A DNA stretch of 64,000 nucleotides from Acinetobacter pittii (GTDB taxonomy: Bacteria > Pseudomonadota > Gammaproteobacteria > Pseudomonadales > Moraxellaceae), in assembly GCF_034067285.1 (NCBI RefSeq), contig NZ_CP139286.1:3286001-3350000 (forward strand), in the 5' to 3' direction. The position numbers and the translations under genes are program-made. Under the pieces are notes generated by a model. That model did not search any database and had not been told where the DNA came from. It saw nothing but the letters and a program-made list of their open reading frames with translations. How positions within the stretch are numbered: position 1 is the first letter of the stretch; each line of letters starts with the position of its first letter. This document shows positions 37,063-46,705 of the stretch, one piece after another.

Positions 37063-38481
37063 TTAATCTGCTCTCAGCTGTTTTAAAACTGCTCTTAATA
37101 CTTCCAGACGCGCCGTATATTTATCGTCAGTTGCGACGATATACCAAGGTGCGTAGTCAGTACTGGTCCGCTCAAACATATCTGCGGCGGCTTTTAAATA
37201 CTCGTCCCACTTATCACGATTACGCCAATCTTCTGCGGTAATTTTAAAACGTTTATGCGGTGTCTCTTCTCTGGCCTTAAAACGCTGCTCTTGTTCGTCT
37301 TTACTAATCGCCAGCCAAATTTTTACTACAACCGTTTGACTATCAAATAAATCCTTTTCAAAGCGGTTAATTTCATCATAAGCACGCTGCCATTCTAAAG
37401 GCGAAGCAAAACCTTCAACACGTTCAACGAGTACGCGCCCATACCATGTCCGGTCAAAAATCGTAATTTTTTCGGCTTCATTAATGCGGTTCCAAAAGCG
37501 CCATAAGTAAGGATGCCGAGCTTCAAAGCGTTCAGGTGCACCAATACAATGAATATCGTATTCACGTGGGTCTAAGTTTTTAACAATTCGCTTAATGGCC
37601 CCGCCTTTACCGGCGGCATCCATACCTTCAAAAGCAATCACGACATTGCGTTTATCAAAACGCATGGCATCAGCAATTTTCTTACTCAGTTTATCGAGCT
37701 CTTTTTTATAATCAGCTTTTTCAAGTGGTTCATTAGAAGGTTTTAATAAACTCTCTGGAATTTTAGCCTGCTGCCATTTTCCTTTAACTTCGGTTTCATG
37801 CTCTGGAAGTTGACGCATATGTTGTAAAAGGTATTGAGCAAAAAACTGATCACGCTGTTTTTCATCTTCACCATCAATAATGTACCAATCGTCGGTAAAG
37901 CGACGGCGTAACTTTTGCAAAGTGTCATATTGTTTTTTATTACGCCAGTCTAGGCCATGAAGCTTATGCCAATGTTGCTCTGACGGGTCTATTTTGTCTA
38001 AACGTTTTTGTAGTGACTTCCATGAAAGATCAAACCAGACTTTAACAACATCGACATAGTTATTTTTTAAATCTTGCTCAAATGCCCGCATATTTTCAAT
38101 GTATTCATCAAAGCGCGCTTCATCTAAAGGTTCGGAAACATGTGTCGCGGTGACTAATAAATCGCTATACCAGTTGCCGAACATCACCACAATTTGTCCT
38201 TCAGTCGGAATAAACGCTGAGTAAGATTGCCAAAATGCCTCATTGTCCGTCAGCACACGTGGCGCGTCTGCTTTAACTCTTAAATATCGTGGATCTAGCC
38301 ATTCACGAAGTTGCTTAACGGCTTCGCCTTTTCCAGCCAGTTCAATACCACTCATTAAAATGAGTGTGCTTTTAGCGTTGGGTTTTCCCCGGCTTTCTTT
38401 TAACGCATATTGTGCTTCAATCAAGTCGACTGAAAGCTGTTCTTCATCACGAATCTCAAATTTTGGTTGTTGTTCACTCAT
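37063..38481 (-). CDS. pap: Polyphosphate:AMP phosphotransferase (two-domain PPK2)
   Basis: A 472-residue class II PPK2 enzyme that phosphorylates AMP to ADP with polyphosphate, as characterised for Acinetobacter johnsonii PAP. Two PPK2 domains are fused. The C-terminal one is canonical, with Walker A GMDAAGKG (286-293) and the Walker B Asp343-Arg344 in TIFDRTWYGRVLVERVEG. The N-terminal one has GIELAGKG (45-52), but its Walker B equivalent reads MFGNWYSDLL (Gly-Asn instead of Asp-Arg), so it is probably catalytically inactive. Length matches the A. johnsonii enzyme. Monocistronic; no ppk1 is nearby. Confidence 0.93.
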   Translation of the reverse strand: MSEQQPKFEIRDEEQLSVDLIEAQYALKESRGKPNAKSTLILMSGIELAGKGEAVKQLREWLDPRYLRVKADAPRVLTDNEAFWQSYSAFIPTEGQIVVMFGNWYSDLLVTATHVSEPLDEARFDEYIENMRAFEQDLKNNYVDVVKVWFDLSWKSLQKRLDKIDPSEQHWHKLHGLDWRNKKQYDTLQKLRRRFTDDWYIIDGEDEKQRDQFFAQYLLQHMRQLPEHETEVKGKWQQAKIPESLLKPSNEPLEKADYKKELDKLSKKIADAMRFDKRNVVIAFEGMDAAGKGGAIKRIVKNLDPREYDIHCIGAPERFEARHPYLWRFWNRINEAEKITIFDRTWYGRVLVERVEGFASPLEWQRAYDEINRFEKDLFDSQTVVVKIWLAISKDEQEQRFKAREETPHKRFKITAEDWRNRDKWDEYLKAAADMFERTSTDYAPWYIVATDDKYTARLEVLRAVLKQLRAD

Positions 38482-38690
38482 AATCCACAGCTCTAATCTT
38501 TTATTGTTTAATTTCGATGATCTTTAACTTATGCGGTTAATTGATGAATTGCTATACAAATTATGTCATTGCGACAAAAATCTGCCTGAGAATTGACGCA
38601 TGAATCATTTTTTTTACATCTACTCGCCATAGTACAAGGTTACAATGCCTTTTATGATTTTTTGCAAATAGCCCAATATTAGAGCCTTAA

Positions 38691-39398
38691 ATGTCTAAAC
38701 TCGCTGCTTTTGATGATCTTTTACAACAATATAAAACATTTAATTATCACGATAATCCTGTGCTTGCCCAACGTTTGCAAGATGTACAAACATGGCTAAA
38801 AGAGCGGATGAAAGATACGCATCACGACTTTTTTAATTTGCCAGCGCACAAGCTCATGTCAGAGTATTTTTTAAATCGTTTATATGGCGGTCCAGAGTTT
38901 GATGCCTTGGCAGCTCAAATTGAACGCCTCTTGAAATATGCGCATAAAGCCGAAAAAGTTTTACCTGAAAATGCAATTAAAACAGGCACTAAATCGGTAA
39001 GTTTGGCTGTACTTGCCACTCGACTTGATGAGCAAGTAGCAATGCAACTTCTTGAGGACTATCCGGCAGATACCGCACTCACTGATGAGATTATGCGTTT
39101 GACCTTAATCAAGCTCGATCAAGCAGAAGCGCGTTATCAACAGCTTGCCCTCCTTGATGATTTAGGAGCAGCACTCGATAAGTACATGCGCTCATTTATG
39201 ATGTTTACTGCTTTTAAAATGTGTAAAGGTATTGCCCAAAAATATCACTTCGAATTGATGTATGATTTCATTCAAGATGGTTTTAGTGCGATGAAACCGT
39301 TAAAATCAGCCGAGACCTTTATTAAGACTTTTACTGAAAAAGAACGCCAGATTATTGAAAATGTACATTCAGGGCATCCGAATCCGTTTAGAGTGTGA
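38691..39398 (+). CDS. FFLEELY-motif family protein
   Basis: A 235-residue soluble, helix-rich protein. The segment YFLNRLYGGPEFDAL near residues 65-79 corresponds to the FFLEELYGP motif after which this proteobacterial family is named; HDFFNLPAHKLMSEYF precedes it. No catalytic residues can be assigned and the role is unknown. It precedes the ubiE operon on the same strand, but a terminator-like hairpin at 39415-39447 separates them. Start ATG gives the expected length. Confidence 0.75.
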   Translation: MSKLAAFDDLLQQYKTFNYHDNPVLAQRLQDVQTWLKERMKDTHHDFFNLPAHKLMSEYFLNRLYGGPEFDALAAQIERLLKYAHKAEKVLPENAIKTGTKSVSLAVLATRLDEQVAMQLLEDYPADTALTDEIMRLTLIKLDQAEARYQQLALLDDLGAALDKYMRSFMMFTAFKMCKGIAQKYHFELMYDFIQDGFSAMKPLKSAETFIKTFTEKERQIIENVHSGHPNPFRV

Positions 39399-39414
39399 TA
39401 AGGTCGGCACATAG

Positions 39415-39447
39415 AAAAACTCAACCTCGCGAAGTTGAGATTTTATT
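39415..39447 (+). terminator. Terminator-like hairpin
   Basis: CTCAAC-CTCGCGAA-GTTGAG preceded by A5 and followed by ATTTTATT; 17 bp beyond the FFLEELY-family gene. Confidence 0.65.
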
Positions 39448-39456
39448 CATTATATT

Positions 39457-39501
39457 TGCATGATGATGCCTGTAAAAATAGACAAAATCTGTCATCATGC
39501 A
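39457..39501 (+). promoter_or_regulatory. Leader hairpin upstream of ubiE
   Basis: A perfect 10-bp inverted repeat TGCATGATGA (39457-39466) / TCATCATGCA (39492-39501) with a 25-nt loop, 44 bp before the ubiE start. It could be a 5' UTR stem or a dyad operator. Confidence 0.45.
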
Positions 39502-39545
39502 GAACTTATTCCGTTTCACTTGAGTTTGAGTCTAGGAGAGACAAT

Positions 39546-40493
39546 ATGTCTAACGAAAACCAAAAGCCAACATCTCCAACTGAGCAGGCACAAAGTTCAG
39601 ACAAAGTTAGCCCATTCCTAAGCTCACCTTTACCGCAAGGTACACCTCAAGGGCAACAACAAACTTTACAGCAAACCTTAACAGATACGCCTGTTAACGG
39701 TTCTGTACCGAAATATAATTTACCACGTGGTGCTGGTAATACTGGCAACGTTGGTGAAACAACACACTTTGGTTACTCAACTGTTAGAACTGAAGATAAA
39801 GCACAAAAAGTAGCAGAAGTTTTCCACTCGGTTGCAAGCAAATATGACTTGATGAATGACTTGATGTCATTTGGTATTCACCGTTTGTGGAAGCGTTTTG
39901 CAATTAACATGTCTGGTGTTCGCCGTGGTCAACACGTGTTGGATATTGCGGGTGGTACAGGCGACTTAGCAAAAGTATTTAGCCGTGAAGTTGGTCCACA
40001 AGGCCATGTCGTACTTTCGGACATTAACGAATCTATGCTTAATGTTGGCCGTGACCGTTTAATTGATGCGGGCTGTACCAATGTTGATTTCGTTCTTGCC
40101 AATGCAGAAACTTTAGAGCCTTTTGCAGACAACAGCTTTGACCTTGTCACCATTAGTTTTGGCTTACGTAACGTGACAGATAAAGATGCAGCACTTGCGT
40201 CTATGTTCCGTGTATTAAAACCAGGTGGTCGTTTACTCATTCTTGAGTTTTCTAAGCCTGTATTTGAGCCATTTTCAAAACTTTATGACCTCTACTCATT
40301 CACCGCTTTACCGATTATGGGTAAATTGGTTGCCAATGATTCAGAAAGTTATAAATATTTAGCTGAATCAATTCGTATGCATCCAGACCAACGTACTTTA
40401 AAAGGTATGATGGAAAATGCTGGCTTCCAGAACTGTGACTATCACAACCTTACTGCTGGTATTGTTGCCGTTCACCGTGGCTTTAAACTGTAA
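39546..40493 (+). CDS. ubiE: Demethylmenaquinone/ubiquinone methyltransferase UbiE
   Basis: A 315-residue SAM methyltransferase that C-methylates the quinone ring (C-2 in ubiquinone synthesis). The core begins [19 protein letters not shown], which aligns with residue ~7 of E. coli UbiE, then [18 protein letters not shown] and the SAM motif [13 protein letters not shown] chose the ATG at 39546, which has AGGAGAG upstream; the frame stays open to 39435. The first ~65 residues are a Gln/Pro/Ser/Thr-rich low-complexity extension not found in E. coli (251 aa). First gene of ubiE-ubiJ-ubiB. Confidence 0.97.
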   Translation: MSNENQKPTSPTEQAQSSDKVSPFLSSPLPQGTPQGQQQTLQQTLTDTPVNGSVPKYNLPRGAGNTGNVGETTHFGYSTVRTEDKAQKVAEVFHSVASKYDLMNDLMSFGIHRLWKRFAINMSGVRRGQHVLDIAGGTGDLAKVFSREVGPQGHVVLSDINESMLNVGRDRLIDAGCTNVDFVLANAETLEPFADNSFDLVTISFGLRNVTDKDAALASMFRVLKPGGRLLILEFSKPVFEPFSKLYDLYSFTALPIMGKLVANDSESYKYLAESIRMHPDQRTLKGMMENAGFQNCDYHNLTAGIVAVHRGFKL

Positions 40494-40504
40494 GGGATAA
40501 CGAT

Positions 40505-41173
40505 ATGTGGTCGATTCTGGCACTCGGTGCAGTCGAACGTATCATTCATCATCTGATCGATCTGGATGCGGTTACACGCATTCAGCTTAATCAGTTACAG
40601 GGCAAAATGTTGCGTGTTGTAATTGATAGTCCGCAGCTTTCTGTCGATGTATTCTTTGATCAAGAAAAAGTACGTCTTGAACCTACTGCAACAGGACACA
40701 GCGAAAAACCTTCTATTTTTGAACAGCGCCCTTTTGATGCCCAATTCAAAATTTCTGAAGCAACTGCAACTTTGCATGTTAAAGATGTCGTTGAACTGAT
40801 TAAATTATTAGACAGCGATCCAGACCAGATTGGCAATATTCCATTGCAAGGTGACTACCACCTGCTACAGGATATTCAAAAGATTATGCAGCAAGCTGAA
40901 CCCGATTTAGCTGCGCATTTATCTAGATGGGTAGGTCCTCAACTCGCCCACGAGATTGGCAAGATTCAACTTGCACCAAAACATTTAAAACGCTCTCTTC
41001 AAAGTCATCTATTTTTTGCAGAAGACGCATTAAAAGAAGATAGCGGCCTATTTGCCCCTCGCTGGGAAATGGACGACTTAACTCAAGCCACTCGCAAACT
41101 TAATCAAGACATTGACCGTCTAGAAGCAAGATTGCAGCAACTCAATGCACAACTACAACCCTCTCAAGACTAG
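40505..41173 (+). CDS. ubiJ: Ubiquinone biosynthesis accessory factor UbiJ
   Basis: A 222-residue protein with an N-terminal SCP2-type lipid-binding domain (about residues 15-115) and a C-terminal coiled coil (about 190-220, rich in Leu, Gln and Arg). In E. coli UbiJ is part of the soluble Ubi metabolon and binds ubiquinone intermediates with UbiK. Length is near E. coli UbiJ (201). It lies 11 bp after ubiE and 12 bp before ubiB, the conserved operon order, which secures the call despite weak sequence conservation. Confidence 0.92.
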   Translation: MWSILALGAVERIIHHLIDLDAVTRIQLNQLQGKMLRVVIDSPQLSVDVFFDQEKVRLEPTATGHSEKPSIFEQRPFDAQFKISEATATLHVKDVVELIKLLDSDPDQIGNIPLQGDYHLLQDIQKIMQQAEPDLAAHLSRWVGPQLAHEIGKIQLAPKHLKRSLQSHLFFAEDALKEDSGLFAPRWEMDDLTQATRKLNQDIDRLEARLQQLNAQLQPSQD

Positions 41174-41185
41174 GTAAGACTGTAT

Positions 41186-42805
41186 ATGATTCCGCACGTT
41201 TCACGTTTACTCGAACTTTGGCGTATTGCAGCGCACTATAGACTCGATACGTTGTTCCCTGCGGATGAATTACCAGTTAAAGCTCAGCATGCATTAAATA
41301 TTATTAAAATGCATCCAGCTGCATGGTCGAGCCGTGAACGTAAAAACCCTTTAAAGCTCAAAGAAGCTTTAGAAGATATGGGACCACTTGCAATCAAGCT
41401 CGGTCAATTACTCTCTACTCGTCGTGACTTGATTCCACCTGAGGTACTCGCTCAGCTGGTTTTACTTCAAGATCAAGTAAAGCCTTTTGATGGAGAGGTT
41501 GCCAAACAGCGTATTCAAGATTCGTTAAAAGCTGACGTAAATACATTGTTTGCTCGCTTTGATGATCAGCCATTAGCTGCCGCATCAATTGCCCAAGTTC
41601 ATACTGCTGCATTGCATGATGGTCGCGAAGTTGTGGTTAAAGTGACTCGCCCTGACATTCGCAATCAAATTTTGCAAGATTTTGAAATTTTGGCATGGTT
41701 AGGCAACACACTAGAAAGCCGCCTTGAAGCTGCTCGTGCATTGCATCTCACCGAAATTATTCAAGACTACCGCCAGATCATTTTAAATGAGCTGGACTTG
41801 AGTATTGAGGCAGATAACACCCGTCGTATGCGTCATTACTTTACTGGCTCAACCATGATGTATGTGCCTGAAGTGTACATGGACACAAAAGATGTCATGG
41901 TGGCTGAGCGTATTACAGGTGTGCCTATTTCAGACACAGCAACCTTTGACCGTCTAGGCATGGACCGCGCACAACTTGCAGAAAAAGGATTAACCATTTT
42001 CTTTACGCAAGTCTTCCGCGATAACTTTTTCCATGCCGACATGCACCCCGGTAACGTCTTTGTAGAAACCATTAACCCAAGCAATCCACGCTTTATTGCA
42101 CTGGACTGTGCGATTATGGGTGAGCTATCTAAACACGACCAAATGACAGTTGCTCGCATGTTGCTGGCTGTGATGAACAGCAACTTTATGCAGCTTATTC
42201 AAATTGTGCATCAAGCTGGCTGGATTCCACCGGGTACAGATCAAGACGCATTAGCACGTGAAATGCGCCGCACTGTTGGGCCAATGGTGTCTAAACCAAT
42301 GGATCAGCTTGATTTTGCGGGTATCTTAATTCAAGTTATGGATATTGCTCGACGCTTCCATTTAGAAATTCCGCCACAACTCATGCTGCTACTCAAAACT
42401 TTAGTGCATGTAGAAGGCTTAGGTACTGACCTTTATCCGCAGCTCGACATCTGGAAATTGGCAAAACCAATTTTGACAGAATGGGTTAAATCCAACATGA
42501 ACCCAGTCAAAAATGTAAAAGAGCTCGGCCAGCAGTTACCTGACCTGCTTTTAGGTGCTCAAGATTTCCCAAGTTTAATTATTGATAGCTTAAATGGTTT
42601 AAAAAATCAGTCTGCTTGGCAAGATCGTCAGTTACGTGAAATTCAACAACTTCGTTTGCAAATGGAACATCAACAACGCCGTAGCTGGATGTTCGGTAGT
42701 AGCATGTTGATTTTACTGACCATTGCGATTATTAGCCCTTGGTTTATCTCGATTATTCTCATTGTACTGAGTAGTTTATTAGCACTTTGGCGCATCTTGA
42801 AATAA
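41186..42805 (+). CDS. ubiB: Probable protein kinase-like ATPase UbiB
   Basis: A 539-residue member of the UbiB/ABC1/ADCK family required for ubiquinone synthesis. The family-specific KxGQ motif is seen in MGPLAIKLGQLLSTRRDLIPPE and the Ala-rich loop in PLAAASIAQVH; the kinase-like lysine is in REVVVKV. The catalytic DMHPGN lies in NFFHADMHPGNVF. Two C-terminal membrane helices (about 493-535) anchor it. Length fits E. coli UbiB (546). Last gene of the ubi operon, closed by a terminator at 42811. Confidence 0.97.
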   Translation: MIPHVSRLLELWRIAAHYRLDTLFPADELPVKAQHALNIIKMHPAAWSSRERKNPLKLKEALEDMGPLAIKLGQLLSTRRDLIPPEVLAQLVLLQDQVKPFDGEVAKQRIQDSLKADVNTLFARFDDQPLAAASIAQVHTAALHDGREVVVKVTRPDIRNQILQDFEILAWLGNTLESRLEAARALHLTEIIQDYRQIILNELDLSIEADNTRRMRHYFTGSTMMYVPEVYMDTKDVMVAERITGVPISDTATFDRLGMDRAQLAEKGLTIFFTQVFRDNFFHADMHPGNVFVETINPSNPRFIALDCAIMGELSKHDQMTVARMLLAVMNSNFMQLIQIVHQAGWIPPGTDQDALAREMRRTVGPMVSKPMDQLDFAGILIQVMDIARRFHLEIPPQLMLLLKTLVHVEGLGTDLYPQLDIWKLAKPILTEWVKSNMNPVKNVKELGQQLPDLLLGAQDFPSLIIDSLNGLKNQSAWQDRQLREIQQLRLQMEHQQRRSWMFGSSMLILLTIAIISPWFISIILIVLSSLLALWRILK

Positions 42806-42810
42806 GTTTT

Positions 42811-42841
42811 AAATCCCTTGCCAGTGCGAGGGATTTTTTTA
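42811..42841 (+). terminator. Rho-independent terminator after ubiB
   Basis: AATCCCT-TGC-CAGT-GCG-AGGGATT with T7; six bp after the ubiB stop. Confidence 0.88.
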
Positions 42842-42928
42842 TGGAAAAACTTTAATTTTAAAAAATTTATAGCTCAACTATTCGTTCATTGCTAAATTGA
42901 AGCTATAAATGCTTCAAAAGAATAAACA

Positions 42929-44242
42929 ATGAAAACGCCTCATTTTGCCATTATCGGTGCTGGTACAGCAGGTTTAGCCACAGCGATTTTACTTGCCCGT
43001 GAAGGCAATAACGTTACGATTTTTGAACAAGTTGATGAGTTATCTCCGGTCGGTGCCGGTTTATTGCTACAACCCGCGGGCTTAGCCGTATTTGAACATT
43101 TAGGTGTGCTCGATAAAGCCTTAACATTAGGTGCAAGAGTCACAGGCTTAGAAGGACAACTTCCAGATAAGCGTCTTTTAGTGAACAGTCATTATCATGA
43201 AGCATCGGCAAATCTTTATGGTTTAGGTATACACCGTGCCACTTTATGTCATGTGCTCACACAAAAGCTGAGTGAATATTCAAACCAAATTACTTGGCGT
43301 ATGAACCACTCTGTTGAAAGCTTTGAAGAACATACCAATGAAGTTCGGCTATTCAGCATGCATCAAAACCATAAGTTTGAGGCTCGCTTTGATGCTGTAC
43401 TTATTGCCAACGGTGCACGTAGTCAATTAAGACCTAAAGCATGGGTAAAGGTCGATCAAGCCTACCCGTGGGGTGCGGCATGGAGTATCGTGCCTGAGTG
43501 CCAAGTGCTCGATTCTGAAATTCTGCATCAATTTTATGATCGCTCGAAAATTATGATGGGAATTCTTCCTACAGGAGCAATTCCAACTGAACCTAATCAG
43601 CGTTTTTCAAGTGTTTTTTGGAGCTTGCCTACACCACAATTACAAAGCTTTTTGCAAGATGAACAGGCTAAACAAACTTGGTTAAAGCAAGTTTCAGAAC
43701 GTTGGCCCAAAGTTGCAGAATGGCTGAAAGAAATTTTATATAACAGTCAAACGCAACCTAAATGGTTATCTGCAAACTACCGTGATGTAGTCATGAGTCA
43801 ATTTGGCCAAGGTCGAATTGGGGTGATTGGAGATGCAGCTCATGCGATGAGCCCTCAATTAGGACAAGGGGCTAATATGGCATTATTGGATGCTTGGGCT
43901 TTTTCTCAATCATTGCAACAAGCTCAAAAGAACCAAAATATTGATTGGTCCCTACTCTGGCAGCATTATCACCAGCTTCGCCGTTCATCTACCCAGTTTT
44001 ATCAATTTCTCAGTCGTTTACTAACACCACTTTATCAATCTGACCATTGGTGGGCTGGAGGTTTAAGAGATTTAGTTTTCCCTTGGATGTATCAAATCCC
44101 TTATTTTCGAAAAGAAATGGCGATCACGATTTCAGGCTTAAAGACTGGCCCATTTCAACAACTTGATTATGATCGAGTAGCTCAATTGCCTAAAGAAAAC
44201 AGTGTTTTTAATTTAAAAAGTGAATCTCTGTCTGACTTTTAA
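42929..44242 (+). CDS. FAD-dependent aromatic-type monooxygenase
   Basis: A 437-residue flavoprotein of the p-hydroxybenzoate hydroxylase-like group. The FAD Rossmann motif GAGTAG is at residues 10-15, and the second FAD motif GDAAHAMSPQLGQGAN begins at Gly301. GLGIHRATLCHVL near 108 resembles the hydroxylase R-x-x-L segment. Substrate unknown: it could hydroxylate an aromatic or quinone precursor, but it is not a clear UbiH/UbiF/UbiI by eye, and the upstream terminator sets it apart from the ubi operon. Length is somewhat longer than UbiH-type proteins. Confidence 0.85.
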   Translation: MKTPHFAIIGAGTAGLATAILLAREGNNVTIFEQVDELSPVGAGLLLQPAGLAVFEHLGVLDKALTLGARVTGLEGQLPDKRLLVNSHYHEASANLYGLGIHRATLCHVLTQKLSEYSNQITWRMNHSVESFEEHTNEVRLFSMHQNHKFEARFDAVLIANGARSQLRPKAWVKVDQAYPWGAAWSIVPECQVLDSEILHQFYDRSKIMMGILPTGAIPTEPNQRFSSVFWSLPTPQLQSFLQDEQAKQTWLKQVSERWPKVAEWLKEILYNSQTQPKWLSANYRDVVMSQFGQGRIGVIGDAAHAMSPQLGQGANMALLDAWAFSQSLQQAQKNQNIDWSLLWQHYHQLRRSSTQFYQFLSRLLTPLYQSDHWWAGGLRDLVFPWMYQIPYFRKEMAITISGLKTGPFQQLDYDRVAQLPKENSVFNLKSESLSDF

Positions 44243-44396
44243 AAGTAATCGTATTCCAGCTACTCATTACGCTGACAAAGACAAAAAGGACAAAGAATTT
44301 TTCCTAAAACTGACGTTGATGCCGTACACTATACAAGCTATTTTTTAGCATCTGATTGAAATCAATTTATAGTTCATATTTCTTTGGTGATTCCTC

Positions 44397-45170
44397 ATGA
44401 ATAACACGCAATGGCTCGATGAAGTAAAATTTAACGAACAAGGTCTTATCCCTGCCATTGCTCAACATCATCAAACCGGACGTATTTTGATGGTGGCGTG
44501 GATGAACCGTGAATCACTTGCGCTCACAGCAGAAAAAAATCAGGCAGTTTATTTCTCTCGCTCTCGTCAAAAACTTTGGCACAAGGGTGAAGAATCAGGT
44601 CACTTTCAAACTGTCCATGAAATTCGTTTAGACTGTGATGCTGACGTCATTGTGTTACAGGTTGAACAACACGGCGGTATCGCGTGCCATACAGGTCGTG
44701 AGTCTTGTTTCTACCGTAAACTTACCCCACAGGGCTGGGAAATTATCGATGCACAATTAAAAGATCCTAATGCAATTTATGGTGACAAAGCCAAAACTGA
44801 AAGCCACGATCATGCTCACACGACAGAACAAGTTGATGTACTTGCTCACTTAGGGCAATTGATGCAAGAGCGTAAGCAAGCAGAAGCTGATACTTCATAT
44901 GTAGCAAGCCTCTACAAAAAAGGCATCAATAAAATCTTAGAAAAAGTCGGCGAAGAAAGCGTAGAAACGATTATCGCTGCCAAAGACTACGCTGCTCAAA
45001 ATACAGAAAGCAATTTAAATGACTTGATTTATGAAACTGCCGATTTGTGGTTCCATAGCATTGTCATGTTGGGTTATTTCGATCTTAATCCACAACTTAT
45101 TATTGACGAATTAGCTCGTCGTCAGGGTTTATCTGGTTTAGTTGAAAAAGCTAACCGCAACAAGGTTTAA
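44397..45170 (+). CDS. hisIE: Bifunctional phosphoribosyl-AMP cyclohydrolase/phosphoribosyl-ATP pyrophosphatase
   Basis: A 257-residue fused histidine-biosynthesis enzyme for steps two and three. The HisI domain (about 1-120) has [32 protein letters not shown] and the zinc cysteines in [14 protein letters not shown] and CHTGRESCF. The HisE domain (about 145-250) has [30 protein letters not shown] and [14 protein letters not shown]. coli HisIE is shorter (203); the difference is mainly a linker and extra HisE helices. No other his genes lie here. Ends 9 bp before the helicase gene. Confidence 0.95.
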   Translation: MNNTQWLDEVKFNEQGLIPAIAQHHQTGRILMVAWMNRESLALTAEKNQAVYFSRSRQKLWHKGEESGHFQTVHEIRLDCDADVIVLQVEQHGGIACHTGRESCFYRKLTPQGWEIIDAQLKDPNAIYGDKAKTESHDHAHTTEQVDVLAHLGQLMQERKQAEADTSYVASLYKKGINKILEKVGEESVETIIAAKDYAAQNTESNLNDLIYETADLWFHSIVMLGYFDLNPQLIIDELARRQGLSGLVEKANRNKV

Positions 45171-45179
45171 AATCACTCA

Positions 45180-46682
45180 GTGTCGAATATCGAAAAACCT
45201 AAAGCCACCTATGAGCAAGCCATTGCCATAGATAACGCACGTCTTGGGCAATCATTTAAAGTGATTGCCTATGCGGGTACAGGTAAAACTACTACATTAC
45301 AAATGATTAGTGATGCCATGCCTGAAAGGCGTGGAATGTATTTGGCTTTTAACAAAGCTATTGCTGGTGAAGCGCAAAACAAATTTCATCGCAATGTAGA
45401 TTGCCGTACTTTTCACTCACTCGCGTTTCGCAGTGTGCCGCGTGGCGTAACTGATAAATTACGCTTGCCTCGCTTAAGCCCAAGCTTTATCGCAAAAGAA
45501 TATCGACTAGAACCGATTACCTTACGGCGCATGATGGGTGGACGTTATGAAAAATACGTCTTGATGCCAAGTCGCCTAGCGAGCCTTGTCGCCAATGCAG
45601 TGAGCTATTTCTGTTCAACCAGTTCGCAATATCCCGCGCCTCGACATATTCAGGCGCCAAACTGGTTACATCCAGATGATATTACTGCACTTCAAACCCA
45701 TCTTTATCCTGCTGTTGAACGTCGTTGGTTAGAGTCAATCGATCCCAATCATCAGGCAGGAATTGGTCACGATATTTACCTCAAACTTTGGGCATTATCT
45801 GAACCTAACATCCCAGCCGATTATGTACTATTTGATGAAGCACAAGATGCTGACCCTTTAATGTTAGGCATTTTGCTTCGTCAGAAAAATACTCAGGTCA
45901 TCTATGTAGGCGATGCACATCAGCAAATCTATGCGTGGCGTGGTGCGATTAATGCGATGCAACAATTGCCACTGCCAGAGTCTCGCCTCACTACTTCTTT
46001 TCGTTTTGGTGAAACGATTGCCGATGTTGCCAATGCATTGTTGGGCGGTTTAAATGAAACTGTTCCCCTACTTGGCAATCCAAATCAGAAATCGAGCGTC
46101 GTAAATAAACCACACACCAAAATGCGTGATGCGATTTTATGCCGTACCAATGCTCGGGCAATGGAGCTTTTATTAGCAGGTTTAGTTCACGGTGATAAAG
46201 TGAGTCTGCAAGCTGATCATCAAAAACTAAACCGTTTTGTAGACGCTGCAAGCCTCTTAAAGCAAGGAAAACGGGTTACGGATGTGCCTGAACTAGCATG
46301 GTTTAATTCGTGGCATGATGTCCATGAATACTGTGAAACCAATGAAGGTAGTGACATTAAGCCATTAGTAAAACTGGTCGATGATCATGGCACAGACCCA
46401 CTAAAAAAAGCACTTGCAAAGATTACACCACTTGAGCAAGCTGACTATGTCATCTCTACAGCCCATAAAGCGAAAGGGTTAGAATGGAACCGCGTTCATA
46501 TTGAAGATGACTATCAATTTAAAATTAATGGGTTAGAGCACAAGATTACCGATGAAGAATTAAGACTACTGTACGTTGCCTGTACTCGTGCTAAAGTAAG
46601 TCTAAATATCCATCATCTTTATGATCTGATACAACAATTAAAACTAAGGGCGCCTTTAAGTCTTCGTCAGTCGGTTGGTTGA
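45180..46682 (+). CDS. UvrD/Rep-like superfamily 1 helicase
   Basis: A 500-residue SF1A helicase. Walker A AYAGTGKTT is at residues 30-38, Walker B DEAQD at 219-223, then GDAHQQIYAWRGA (motif III), a late ISTAHKAKGLEWNRVHI (motif V) and LLYVACTRAK (motif VI). It is shorter than UvrD and resembles the compact Fbh1-like/GajB-size helicases. Start GTG at 45180 follows hisIE by 9 bp. The next gene, a divergent AAA ATPase, begins 23 bp after its stop or overlaps it. The pair may act together; no nuclease domain is present in the helicase. Confidence 0.9.
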   Translation: MSNIEKPKATYEQAIAIDNARLGQSFKVIAYAGTGKTTTLQMISDAMPERRGMYLAFNKAIAGEAQNKFHRNVDCRTFHSLAFRSVPRGVTDKLRLPRLSPSFIAKEYRLEPITLRRMMGGRYEKYVLMPSRLASLVANAVSYFCSTSSQYPAPRHIQAPNWLHPDDITALQTHLYPAVERRWLESIDPNHQAGIGHDIYLKLWALSEPNIPADYVLFDEAQDADPLMLGILLRQKNTQVIYVGDAHQQIYAWRGAINAMQQLPLPESRLTTSFRFGETIADVANALLGGLNETVPLLGNPNQKSSVVNKPHTKMRDAILCRTNARAMELLLAGLVHGDKVSLQADHQKLNRFVDAASLLKQGKRVTDVPELAWFNSWHDVHEYCETNEGSDIKPLVKLVDDHGTDPLKKALAKITPLEQADYVISTAHKAKGLEWNRVHIEDDYQFKINGLEHKITDEELRLLYVACTRAKVSLNIHHLYDLIQQLKLRAPLSLRQSVG

Positions 46683-46705
46683 AGCGCTCATACTTAGGTG
46701 AGCCT

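Noticed and set aside
39435..39545. Upstream extension of ubiE
   Set aside because: The frame is open, but it has no ribosome site and includes the leader hairpin; AGGAGAG supports the start at 39546.
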